64,000 nucleotides of DNA, from NCBI RefSeq assembly GCF_036370855.1, contig NC_088112.1, forward strand, positions 16,794,469 to 16,858,468, read 5' to 3'. Below, one piece after another: positions 34,601-44,900 of this stretch. Position numbers and translations under genes: made by a program. The notes beneath the pieces are model-generated. The model saw nothing but the letters and a program-made list of their open reading frames with translations, did no database searches and was not told where the DNA came from. Source of the DNA: Dromaius novaehollandiae (taxonomy: Eukaryota; Chordata; Aves; Casuariiformes; Dromaiidae). Positions within the stretch are counted from its first letter, which is position 1; each line of letters opens with the position of its first letter.

Positions 34601-35288
34601 CAGGGAAAGGTCAGGCAAGGGGAGGTCAGAAGCAAGCAGGGGTTGGAAACCCAGGCCGCAGAATGGGAGAACCACGATGACATCCCCTGTCCTCTCCCAG
34701 GGAGCTGGGCAGCACCCGGGGCTGGCAGGAGCAGCATCCCCCTTTGCCCCCCAGCATCCTGGGGACCCACGTGGCAGGGAGACAGCTCTGCACCCACCTG
34801 CCACCCCCGGCCGCCCGGCCAGACACAACATGAATCATCCCGCCGGGAACACCTGCGCGCAGCGGGGGAAAGGCAAAAGCATCCTCCCAGCGCAAGCGGG
34901 GACCTGTCAGCTCTTGGCACAGCGCGGGGCCTCCGTGTTTACCAAACTTGCTAATCGCCGAGAGGTCGTGACAAAATGGCCCTCACACATCTCTGTAAGC
35001 GGGGCCCGATCCCCACTTTGGCCGGCAGATCGGCCCCATGCTTTGCCCACCCGCAATCTGTGCAAAGGGAAGTCTCCCAGCTCTGCACAGAGGCTCCCGC
35101 AGAGGGAGCAGATGGTGGGTGCGGGCAGGGGGACGGGGCTGCGGGTCAGACCCCTCCAGCCCGGCAGCGTGATGGGCATGCAGCTCGGCCACGCATCCCC
35201 CCCGGCCACCGCGTCTCCCGTCCCCACCGTGGCATCACCAGTCACCGGCTCTCACCTTGTGGAGATGCTGCTGCCGAATCTTCTTCAT
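19477..35288 (-). CDS. SLC6A7: Sodium-dependent proline transporter, complete (14 coding exons)
   Basis: This is a high-affinity L-proline transporter of glutamatergic terminals, an SLC6 neurotransmitter:sodium symporter with 12 membrane helices driven by Na+ and Cl-. Fourteen coding exons joined in phase give 1,911 bases, 636 residues plus TAA, exactly the length I recall for human SLC6A7. The ATG at 35286-35288 (G at -3) opens [13 protein letters not shown]1 holds the family motif NVWRFPY (58-64). Extracellular loop 2 has the disulfide cysteines C156 and C165 and glycosylation sites NAT (175) and NIS (181). The C-terminus is acidic (EEEEEE near the end) and finishes SMM. The sequence is near-identical to mammalian PROT through TM6-TM10. 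No break or frameshift is seen. Confidence 0.96.
20990..21157 (-). CDS. SLC6A7: SLC6A7 coding exon 13 (TM11-TM12)
   Basis: 168 bases, phase 0: [20 protein letters not shown], then the TM12 region [20 protein letters not shown] and EEGTLWE. Confidence 0.96.
21381..21481 (-). CDS. SLC6A7: SLC6A7 coding exon 12
   Basis: 101 bases: [20 protein letters not shown], then [14 protein letters not shown]. The RFCRDI segment after TM10 is diagnostic for this transporter group. Confidence 0.95.
21902..22001 (-). CDS. SLC6A7: SLC6A7 coding exon 11 (TM10)
   Basis: 100 bases: [20 protein letters not shown] and [12 protein letters not shown], with a G at the end completed by the next exon. Confidence 0.96.
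22322..22453 (-). CDS. SLC6A7: SLC6A7 coding exon 10 (TM9)
   Basis: 132 bases, 44 codons: [20 protein letters not shown], then [20 protein letters not shown] and LTTE. The human residue at the junction is Asp as I recall it. Confidence 0.95.
22535..22647 (-). CDS. SLC6A7: SLC6A7 coding exon 9 (TM8)
   Basis: 113 bases: [20 protein letters not shown] through LTLGLDSQ. The LGLDSQ motif contributes to the second sodium site and chloride region in the family. Confidence 0.96.
23254..23378 (-). CDS. SLC6A7: SLC6A7 coding exon 8 (TM7)
   Basis: 125 bases: [20 protein letters not shown], then [21 protein letters not shown]. Bounded by TGTAG and G|GTGAGG. Confidence 0.96.
23936..24039 (-). CDS. SLC6A7: SLC6A7 coding exon 7 (TM6)
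   Basis: 104 bases: [20 protein letters not shown] and [15 protein letters not shown]6, with the unwound GVGFGG segment, lines the substrate site in SLC6 transporters. Confidence 0.96.
25264..25398 (-). CDS. SLC6A7: SLC6A7 coding exon 6 (TM5 and loop 3)
   Basis: 135 bases, residues 241-285, phase 0 at both ends: [20 protein letters not shown], then [21 protein letters not shown]. Confidence 0.96.
25757..25895 (-). CDS. SLC6A7: SLC6A7 coding exon 5 (TM4)
   Basis: 139 bases, residues 194-240: [13 protein letters not shown], then the TM4 helix and [11 protein letters not shown]. Acceptor TTGCCCCAG, donor AAG|GTGAGG. Confidence 0.95.
26643..26877 (-). CDS. SLC6A7: SLC6A7 coding exon 4 (TM3 and extracellular loop 2)
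   Basis: 235 bases. TM3 is [20 protein letters not shown]. The loop [14 protein letters not shown] carries the conserved disulfide pair, followed by two N-glycosylation sequons. It ends SPSEEYW with a split Ser codon. Confidence 0.96.
27514..27645 (-). CDS. SLC6A7: SLC6A7 coding exon 3 (TM2)
   Basis: 132 bases, residues 72-116, encoding [17 protein letters not shown] through [16 protein letters not shown] to SPLFK. Bounded by CTTGCAG and AAAG|GTGCGT. This exon is not part of any long open frame and was found from phase and homology. Confidence 0.95.
28869..29049 (-). CDS. SLC6A7: SLC6A7 coding exon 2 (N-terminus and TM1)
   Basis: 181 bases, residues 12-72. PVTPDLL opens it after TTGCTCAG. 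It contains [12 protein letters not shown] and the TM1 motif [10 protein letters not shown] that forms part of the substrate and sodium sites. The donor is GGAG|GTACAC. Confidence 0.96.
29050..35255 (-). other. SLC6A7 intron 1, 6.2 kb
   Basis: Mostly GC-rich and featureless by eye. The block at about 31790-32580 is clearly A/T-richer, lacks repeat structure and could be a conserved regulatory element. No coding exon is supported. Confidence 0.65.
35256..35288 (-). CDS. SLC6A7: SLC6A7 coding exon 1 ([11 protein letters not shown])
   Basis: 11 codons from the ATG to AAG|GTGAGA. Compare the human start MKKLQGAHLRK as I remember it. The phase-0 end joins to PVTPDLL in exon 2. Confidence 0.9.
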
Positions 35289-35400
35289 CCCAGAACCCTG
35301 TTGCTATGCACTCCCTCGGCTGGCACTTTTTCTCGTGCTCCGGAGATGGTCTCGGCAGCGGTAGGGAGGGAGCGCAGGGAGCATCCAAAGCAATAAAAGG
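35289..35400 (-). promoter_or_regulatory. SLC6A7 5'UTR and putative core promoter
   Basis: On the minus strand a TATA-like TTTTATTG lies at 35391-35398, about 105 bases before the ATG, followed by GC-rich sequence. A start near 35365 and a 5'UTR of about 75 bases would fit. No other core element is clear. Confidence 0.35.
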
Positions 35401-38400
35401 TGAGGAGCGATGCCGCTTCCCCCCCCAGCTCCCTCCTTCTCAGACGGCACAGGCGGGTGAAGCGTTAGCGCTGCCTCGCAGGAGGGAGGGAGGGGAGAGC
35501 CCACCGGGAGCGCAGCTGGTGAGAGGTTCGCCCGGAGCTGGGCACCACGGTGTGCCGAGCGGGAAGGGAGGAAGGGGACGGCTCTTGGCAGCCTGGAGAA
35601 GGGCTGTCTGTCAAACGCACCCCTGCTGGGGGCCCAGGATCTCGGCCCCCTCACCAGGGAAACGGGGCAAGGAGGAGGCAACTGCAACTGTGCTACACAT
35701 GCCATGAGTATGTTAGGTCTCAGCCCACATCTTGGCTTGGGGGAACACAGTTATCCCTGCACAGCCCCCACACAGGGCTGCGAGTCCACGCATTCCCCAT
35801 GGCCACGGGACACGGGGTGGGAGATGAGCTCTCTGGAGCGGATGCCCACGGGCGCTGCGACCATGCTGGGTGCAGCCAGCCCGGCCTCGCAGCCACCCTG
35901 CCACGGGGCACCCTGGGGCTCCCACCTGCACACGTTTGCCTTCTTCCTCTCCCTGATTTGTTTGAGGCCCCATCAGTGCCTTCAGCAGGGCAAGTGCCTC
36001 TGCCAGAAGCTCCCAGCATCATTGTGGCTGGGTTGGCACTGAGTTTCCCTGTACCACAGCCCTGGCCAGCCCCAGCAAGTCAGAAATGACTTGTCCTGAT
36101 GCTGCCACAGGCTGTCCAAGGCTGGTCCCCAGCCCAGGGATGGAGGATGCTCAACAGCCCTTGGTCCCTCCTGCGCTTTGCTTTCCCTGGACCATCTCCA
36201 GTCGAAGCCACTCCATCGGGAGGGTGTCCGTATTCCTCGCGAATATATACTTTGCTCCAGCCTGACCCAAACTTATTGTCTCTGCATGTCCCAGGCTGCT
36301 TGGCTTAGGTCTGAGGCTGAGCCAGCAGCACTGAGGCCTTGTGTGCTGGGGAACCTTGACCAAAAGGACTGAGGACACCTGCCTGGTGTAAGAGCAAACC
36401 TCATCAACAGCTAATGGGGGTTGTGCTCCTACAGCCTTTTAAGCACTTCCGGAAACCTTTCCCAAAAGCAAAAGGATCCCAAGCATGAAGAGACATTTCT
36501 GCAAAATCAAATGCTGATGAAGTGCGGCAGAGTTTGTACAGCGCGAGTGTTGGAAGCTGGTGGGAAAGGAGGAAGGAGCAAACTATATAATCTGACAAAC
36601 ATCTCCTTTTTTCACCATTTCCTCAAAAACAGGCGAGGAACTTTGCTCACAGAAGGGACTTCCTCAGCCCTTGCCCTGCCCCAGTAGGCTCCCAGTGGGC
36701 CCCTTTGGCTTCCCAGTTTCCTACCTCTCTGCTCACTCCACTAATTATCCCCTGACACTGGCCTGAAACAAGTGATAAAGCTGCCCAGGTTGGATCCCTC
36801 TGGCCAGGTTTTCCTCACCCCAGAGTCACCCATCTCTTCTTGCCTCTCCCTGGGAAAGCAGGGCCCGGAGCCGCTGGGTTGGCACAGGCAGCCAGGGCCT
36901 TCTCGGGCACTGTCCCAGCCTCACCCTCGCGCTCAGGGCCGGGGTGCCTTGTTTGCCTTTTGTCCCTGTTTGATCTGAATCAGCCCTTTGGCTTTTTCCC
37001 TTGGGATCCGCCTGACAAGCAGCGTCCCATGGCCACGCCACGGCACGGGGGGCAGAGGCTGGCGTCAGCGCATTGCAGCTGCCCCAGCCCTGCATCACGG
37101 GGCTCGGACCGATCCCTGCACAAACAGCCCAGCCTTCCCGGGACGGGCGGCAAGCTGCTGTCCTCTTGTCTCTGGGGAATATTTCCTGGCAGAGGGCTCC
37201 AGGTGTAACGTTACCCCTGAAGGTGGTTATTGATGCAGCCCCCAAAGGGATGCTCCATTTGTAGAGCACCTTTCTCCACTGTGGCCAGTGTTGCTTGGAC
37301 AGCAGAGCCGTCAGCCCACCATCACCTGGGATGACGAGGGGCAGCCAGGGAATAGACACCCTACGCCAGCATCCGGGGTGATCCAGCATCTCGTTCCAGC
37401 ACAGTCTTGAGTGTGGCATCACCCTGAACTGATCCCTGGCTCCAGCCCCAAGACAGTCCGCGGAGGGGGCCACAGCTGCCTGGGTCCTTTCCAGCCCTGG
37501 AGGTGGAGGCAGCATCGACCTTGCCCCCGCCCCAAGCGGGCAGCCACGGCACAGCACAGCGCACACCGGCAGCCATGCATGAAAGGGAAGCCTTCGGCAG
37601 TCTTCAAGCAGCTTTTCTAGAAAGCTTTGCTCTCCTCGCTGCAATCCCAGGGATGTGAACTAGCCCTTTCCCTCCCCAGGGGACGGAGTGCGGGAGCTCA
37701 AGGGCATTCAGGGCACAGGGAAACAACCTCCTCAGCCTGCTCTGTCTGAGCACGCTGTGCCTGAGAGCCAGCATCGCCACCGCTTCTTGCAGTCGCTGTC
37801 GCAAGAGAAAGCAACGCGCAGGCTGGGGAAATCACCCTCGCCCACGCTGCAGCCCGTTGGGGGCCCGCGGGGCGGACGCAGCCCACCAGCGTTAGGGCTA
37901 AGGAGGTGCTGCCTGACGGCGAGGTGGGCCCGTGCCCAGATCGGGTCCACAAGACACAAGGAAGGCGACAAGCGCCGCAGCGCTCGGGTTAGTCACTGCT
38001 GGGAAGCGTGCCATCTCGGAGGCTGCTGGCAGGCTGGCCACGTTTTGGGCCACCTGTTGCGCATGGCCTTATTTTGATGATTATTTCAAGATTTCTCCAA
38101 GGAGGGGTGCACCCAGGCAGCGTGAGCTGGAGGGGAGCGCGGAGAAGGGAACAGAAAGAAACCGTGGGGGCTTGTTGGTGCCTGGGGTCACCCAGCAGGT
38201 CCCCTCCAGCCTGTCATGCCCTCCAGGGCCACACAATGCGGGAGCAGCTGCCACAGATGAAAAAGCGGTTGCTGGTCACCTGCCATGGGTGCAACCATCA
38301 GAGGAGACTTGGGCCAAAGAGCCCAAAGATGGCGGTAGGTGCACAAGCCCCAAAGGGCTCACCCAACCCCACCAAAGTGATGGCTTGAGTGAGGCAGGGG

Positions 38401-40109
38401 ATGGCACAGGAGCTGGGAAGTCGCAGATGCATTTCGCCAGCCAAGGCAAGGAGTGTGCATATGTGTGTGTGTGTGCGCGTGTGCTGGGGGAAGGGATGGC
38501 TGGGTGTGTGGGCACATTTATTGCCTCTTCCCGCCAGCGCCTGCTCCCTGTGCACACAGAGGCGGCAGGAACCCAAGGGCACAGCCCAGGGCTGCCTGGA
38601 CTTTTACCCTGCTGTGCAAACAGGCAGGCGCCTGATTAGGGGATCAGTTGGAATTTCAGCCTGTCAACGGCAGCCGGGAACCTCGCCAGGGCCGGCGGCA
38701 GAGCATCTTCCCTCCCTGCGCAAACCGGCCATCCTGCCGCTCCTCCACATGCCCCGCACAAGGGAGCCCTGAGCCTGGTTCCCAGCCACTGTCGCAGGAG
38801 GGCAGCTCCTCTCCAAGAACAGAGGGGCTTCGAGCAAGACGTTGCAGGTGCTGGCAATGTTCAGGTTTGGGGAGCACCACCCCGTCCCCTGCAGAGGCAG
38901 GATCCCTCCAGTTGCTCTTCATCCCCATGTGGCAAAGATGCTGCAAATCAAAGGCAGGCAAATCCCGGCCAGTCCCCAGCATGGGGGCCACACTGGAGTC
39001 TCTGCACAGGAGCGGACCCTGGTTTCCCCTGGCCTTGCCCAGCTCTGTGGTCCGCTGGCCCATCCAGGCTGTCTCTTTTCCCATATCTCACTCCATTTCC
39101 TCTTCCTCCACCTGTTTTAGCTACTCATGACCCCACATCCCCAGCAGCATGTTGCAGAGGAAGGAGCAGTGCCAGTTCAGCTGCAGCCGTGCCCCTGCTG
39201 CAGCGAGCGCACGGGTTCCCAGGGTGCAGCGATGGGTGCAGCCGCTGTTGCGAGGTCAGGAACAACCCTTTGCTCTGCCCCTCTCTGCATTGCCACCTCA
39301 GCATCCTGCTGCTGCACCTCCGTCTCCTCCACCCACGAGGCACAAGGACTTTATCCTGCACCTGGTGTCCTTCCCGAGACACCCACACTTCCCTTTCCCC
39401 AGCCATTGCTTGGCACATTATGGGGCAGAAGGAGCAGTTTTGGTGTAGGGAGTCAGGGCAGCTCCATGTTTGATGCAAGCACAGCCATGGCCAGGCTCAG
39501 CCCATCCAGGCCCGCTCTCGCTCATCATTGCCTCTCCATGCAGCCGGGCACCAATGCCAGCTGTTCCAGGCACTATCTCACATCCTCGTTTCGTGTTTGC
39601 TCTTCTTGGACAAGGAGGATATTCAGCCCCTCAACAGCCATAAAATGAGATTAGAGACTGGGAGGCGCCAATGGGAGGCCGCCACGTCCATGGGTAGCTG
39701 GCCTTGTTCTTTGGTCTCCACCAGCCCATGCTCAGCCTCTCCCCTTCCTGGCTGCCCCTGAGGCTGCGGGTTTGCAGCCACTGGGACGCCCAGCACGGCC
39801 AACTGGCACCACGAGCAGGAGCTGGCACGTGGTGGGACCATGCCGGGTTGCAGCCCTCAGTGACCCCAGCAGTGCCTCTGTGGAAGGGAGGGGAGCACCA
39901 CACAGTGAAGGATCTCTTTGCACCCTTCCTGGTGGAGATGGCTCAGCCGGGCAGGAGCTGGGGCCCGGACTCCTCCTCAGCTGGCAGCCCCAGGGCACCT
40001 GGGGGCATTGCTGCTGTGCAAGACCCACACCCAGCATCCCTTCCCGGGCGTTGCGCGGCAGCCACAACAGCCTGAGCTGCGAGGAGGCGGCAACAGAGCT
40101 GTGGCATGT
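35401..40109. other. Intergenic, SLC6A7 promoter to CDX1 3' end
   Basis: 4.7 kb of GC-rich DNA. It includes a (TG)n run at 38462-38483 and no gene I can support. Several open frames of 120-270 codons overlap one another on both strands and have no recognisable domains. Confidence 0.6.
38462..38483 (+). repeat. (TG)n/(CG)n microsatellite
   Basis: TGTGTGTGTGTGTG followed by CGCGTGTGC. Short and potentially polymorphic. Confidence 0.85.
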
Positions 40110-41724
40110 GGGATTCCTGCTAGCTTTTATTTTTACCAATGCTTAAAAAATAAAAAGGAAAACCAATTCTGCTTTATATACACAAAAACTGAGCCGAAGT
40201 CCTGAGCCGATGCAATCGCTCGTCTGCGCCACCGACTGCAGCCAGCAGTGGTGACCGAGGGAAGTGCCACCAGGGACACTCAGAGGTGGCAAGCATTGGA
40301 GAGACCCCGATGCAGGGCCCGACTGGGTCCATGCTGGAGCCGTGGCCCTGGGTGCCTTGCTTTCTTCTCTCAGCTCTAGGAGGGAAGCAGCAGCCCAGGA
40401 GCTCCCAGCACAGTCTGGGGCAGGATCCCAGCTGCTCCCTGCTGGCCTTTAGGGTGTCTGAAACAGGGCCAACACAGCAATCAGGAGTGGGCAGGATAAA
40501 TGGAGTTTTTGGCTGCAATTCTCCAGCAGGATAAGAGGGGACAGCAGAGACCTGCCTGGTGGCCCTCCCATGAGGTAGGACATCAGAGCAGCCCCCCAGT
40601 ATGCTGTGTAAACCCAGCATGGGTGCATTCATTTGCATTCATTACTGGCCCAAGATACATGGTGAGGACAAAACCCAGAGTCCTTTGGGTATTGAAGAGA
40701 ACAGCAAAACCCCACGCCACTGTCTTTGGAAATCACCACCTCCATCACCGCGCGCCAGCTCTTCGTCTCCCCTGCCAGCCCCAGCCCCAGCCATGAAGAG
40801 CAGCCATTTCCAGTGCCTGCGGCTGCTGCAGTCCCCGCAGCGCAATGCAATACGTTTGCCGGATGGAGACTTGGCATGTCTCCATGTGGTGCTCCATGGA
40901 CGCACCTCAGTTGCCACGCTGCAGGAGAACACAGTTGTTTTCTGCGTAGAGAGTGAGGCTCCAGACCCGGAGCAGCATAGGCAGCGCCCGGGAGTGCAGG
41001 AGGGGTGCTGCGGGGATGGCTGCAGTGCATAGTGGAGACATGCGTGGGAAACTTGCCGAGGGTGTGCTCTGGCTCAGGGCTGTCAGCGCTGGTTTAAAGG
41101 AGGGCTCCAGTTCTCCCTCAGGCACCAGCAGGCTCTTCTGTCTGCAGCCACGTCAGCCAAGGGTCCTGCCTTACTCGCACCGTCCAGCTTGCTCTTCCTT
41201 CTGCATCCCCTTTCCTAGCATGGCAGATCCAGGAGACCAGTTCAGCTCAAATTTGTTTTGCCTTAAGTCCAGCCAAGTCTGTTTTCTCAGTCTTGTTTGA
41301 ACTGCCCCAAAAGCACCAGGCAGCTGGATCACCAGGAGGACCGCGAAGGAAGCATCCCACAAGCTCCATCTGATGTGCTGCAGGAAAGTCTTCCTCCACC
41401 ACCAGCTCACACCTCCAGCCAAGAACCCTCCTTCCTCTCTAATAACACCAAGATCCCGCTTTGGGCTATCAACACTGGAGGCCAGATCAATGTGTTTCCT
41501 GCAGGAGAGCAATACTACCTAACCTATCGTTTTGTATGTAGGCGAGAGCCCACAAGCCCCTTGGGAAGATCATGGTGCCACCTTGTCCAGCCTCGTGGAC
41601 TGCCCCATTGGGTCAGCCAGGGAACATTGTGTCTTTAGGAGGGGACTGTCACTCTTCAGAGCATGCTGGCCAGCTTGGCTCTGCCGCATAGTGCTTATCT
41701 CTCAGTGTCTGTAGCTGCTGGGGG
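40110..41724 (-). other. CDX1: CDX1 3'UTR with poly(A) signal at 40126-40131
   Basis: The first AATAAA downstream of the CDX1 stop on the minus strand is TTTATT (+) at 40126-40131, which predicts a 3'UTR of about 1.6 kb. No other gene is seen in it. Confidence 0.55.
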
Positions 41725-41931
41725 TTAAGGCATGAATTCCTCCTTGATCGTCAGTGGAGAGGAGGAGACGAGGTTTGGGGCAGTGCTGCTGCACAGGCCT
41801 CCGATGGGCCCCGGCGTGCCAACGGCTGGAGGTGTCGGTGTGGTGGTGCTGGTGGGCTGGCTTTGCTGCTGCATCTTCTTTTTGTTCACCTTCCTCTCCT
41901 TCGCCCTCCGATTTTGAAACCAGATTTTCAC
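41725..41931 (-). CDS. CDX1: CDX1 coding exon 3 (recognition helix, C-terminus)
   Basis: 207 bases: [20 protein letters not shown] then a Gln/Thr/Pro-rich tail to EEFMP and TAA. Much shorter poly-Gln/Pro tract than I recall in mammals. Confidence 0.97.
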   Translation of the reverse strand: MKIWFQNRRAKERKVNKKKMQQQSQPTSTTTPTPPAVGTPGPIGGLCSSTAPNLVSSSPLTIKEEFMP

Positions 41932-44900
41932 CTGTAGGGAGAAATGGACAGCGGTAGAGAGAAGGGGACACAGCAGAGGATGACAACCCTTGTAGCACCC
42001 CTGGGGAGGGGGGAACATCCTGGGGTTTAAAGAGAAGGACGAGCTATAGGGCAAGGTCGCCTTCACAGGGAGGACAACATTGTCTCCTCTGGGCTGCAGC
42101 CCTCCCGTTTCCCAGCCCAGCTTGCCTAGAGACCTCCATCTCCACCCAGACGGAGGTTTCCCACCAGGCTCAGCATGGCGAGGGGGCCCCCCCGGGGCAG
42201 CGCAGCACTGACCTGCCGTTCGGTGAGCCCCAGGGCAGCGGCCAGCTCAGCTTTTCGGCGGATGGTGATGTAGCGGCTGTAGTGAAACTCCTTCTCCAGC
42301 TCCAGGCGCTGGTGGTCTGTGTACACCACCCGGTACTTGTCTTTCGTCCTGGTCTTGCCTGGCAGAGACAGAGGAGTGGGATTAGCCAGGAGGGGGCCTG
42401 GAGGGGCAGCAGGAGGGGTAGGAGCATCCCCGAGGGCATGGAGGAACTGCACGAACCCATGGGGAGCTCAGGAGACAGCAACGCCCTGGGGACCGGCAGG
42501 CAAGAGAAAAGAGATGCTCCTTCTAAATGCAGGGTGGCCCGGGAGCATGAAACGCAGCATGGCAGGGTCCAACCTGCAGCGCTGGCACTGCGCCGCGGAG
42601 CCCCTCTGCAAACCAGACCCGGCCAGGGAGCAAGGACGGCACTGCAGACCTTTGGCAGCTTCTCGGTTTAACTTCGACATCCTCAGATGAATGAGGATTT
42701 TTGTTTTCCAGGGAGTTTCATCACCCTCTCAAGGAAGGCTGGCCATCCCTGAGAGTTTGCTAACAAAAATGTAGTGCTTTCCTCCACAGAATAGCCCTGA
42801 AGGCAGCAAATAAACACAGCTGTGAATATTTGCTGCTCCACTCAAAATCACCAAACCCTGTTTCAGGGTGTCGGGAGAGACAGAACCAGGTTTTCAGCTG
42901 AGCAGCCACTGTCCTTCTGACTGGGAATCTGGCCAGTTGTCTGCCTGGAAGACAGGCCATTAGGCATGTTTGCCCATCTTTTCCTGAATTGCTGCCATGG
43001 AGAGCAATGCTGCCGTGGGAAGGGGCAGGGCCAAGCCCTGAACAGCTCTGCAGATCTCCCCGGGGCATGCACCAGCGTGGACAGGGAGGCAGGATTCAGC
43101 TGTGTGCTTTGGCCCGGGAATTTTCTCCTGTTCTCAAGACGGAAACAGCAGTTTTTGCCCTAAGAGGCTCCAGCAGGGCCCTTGGGGGATCTGCTGCAGC
43201 CCTTCCAGCCCCAGCACCTGTCAAGAGTCAGAGGAGGCATCGGTTGCAACCACAGACCATCCTGCTAACCACCAACCAAACAGCAGACCTGATTAACCTC
43301 GCTCTTAGTCTGCTTCCCCAAGAAAATAAGGCCTATGCTCTGCTCACCTGTCATTCTGTTTGTCTGCTCCTGCTAATAACTCCTTGGCACACTGTCTAGT
43401 TTGGGCCAAATCTGATGGACATTGAGAAATTTCAGAGACCTTTTAAAGTTCTGGCTAGCCTGGCAGAAGCAGGAGTTGGAGTGGCACAGAGCAAAACTCC
43501 ACTTCCACAGAGAGAGACAGCAGCGCAGACTCAACCCTAGTTAGACATCAGAGAATCCCCACATAGCGACACCTCCACCCCCAGCATGCAAATCCGCTTG
43601 TTTACCAGCCAACTCGATTTTATTTTTAAGCATCTCAGAACGTGTTAGTAACATTGCAAGATGATCACTCGGAGACGCACGCAGGCTTGCCGGGGTAACT
43701 GCTCCCCCGGAGCCCGGGGCTCCGGCGCAAGAGCAGTCCCGGGCTGTTGGCACAAGCGGGGCAGCGGCAGGGGCAAGCTGAGGCCACCCTGAAAGATTGA
43801 AGCCCAGGGCAATCCCTGCTCTGTGAGGCCCCAGCCCTCTCCTTGCTTGGGGATGCAGGGAATTTCCCAGGAAAAAAGGCAGCTGCTTTTCTGTTAGCAA
43901 CCAAGAGCAGGGAATGGGCTTCCTACTGCAGCTTGCCACTGAGCGCATGTCAGGATGTGCAAAAGTCTGGTTGCGGGTGGGTGCCTGGGGTGGGTAGGGG
44001 TTGGCAAGCGTTTCGCCCTGCTGGGACGTGACCCCAGCGCTCCCAGGCATGAAAGCAGCCACTCCGCAATTGGAGTCGGAGCGCGATTTCCATGACTATA
44101 TCGCTCTTTGTGCCCTCCTTCGCGGCCTGCAGCAGGCTGCTCGGGGCCAGCGTTCACACGGGGTCGGCACGCTGGGAGCGGGATAATGCCGGGGTCAGCA
44201 CGGCCTACTCCCTGCTTCCAGGTGGGAGGAGCACAGGGTTCCTGAGCAATTCCCAAATAGCACTGAGGCTTCCCGGTGGCCTGAGCAGGAGGGAAGGAGC
44301 TCAGCAAGGCTGTAACATGCCAGGAATAGAAACCAAATCGCCCAGCACCAGGGCTGGGCTTTAGCCACTAAATCATATGTGACGGATGCGATGAATTTAG
44401 TCAGCACTTTTATCCCCCGAAGGTAGAAAAGACTCAAAGCAAGTGGAGATCCCAGCTCATTTTGGAGCTGTTTGGAAGAGAGCATTTAGTCCCTCCTTAC
44501 CACAGATGAGAGCAAACCTTCCTATGGTCACAGAGGGTGACTATACAAGTAAAAAGCAGGTGTACAAAGGGAATTTGCTTGCGTATGATGTGTATAGAAA
44601 CGCCTGCAGGCAAGCGGCTGAGAGACAGTGATTTAGCATGCGTGGGATCTCCCGCAGCAGAGCCGTGCTTCGTGTCCCCGCCAGCAGCCACCAAATGGGT
44701 CTGTCCCAGCCGCACACCACCATCAGCTCTTCCCTGCCAAAGGGGGATTTTTGCAAGGCTTTTTTTCTTTCTGGGCGTTTGCTGTTTGCTGTAAATAGGA
44801 GCTGGTGGCTCAAAACAAAACCAAGTGATAAGATGGGACAGCCACCCCAGCAGCCTGGCCGGCGGGCAGCACCACCGCTACTCCCGCGGGAGCTCTGCCT

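Noticed and set aside
34473-35396. 307-codon open frame on + over SLC6A7 exon 1
   Set aside because: Antisense to a well-supported coding exon, GC-rich, no domain.
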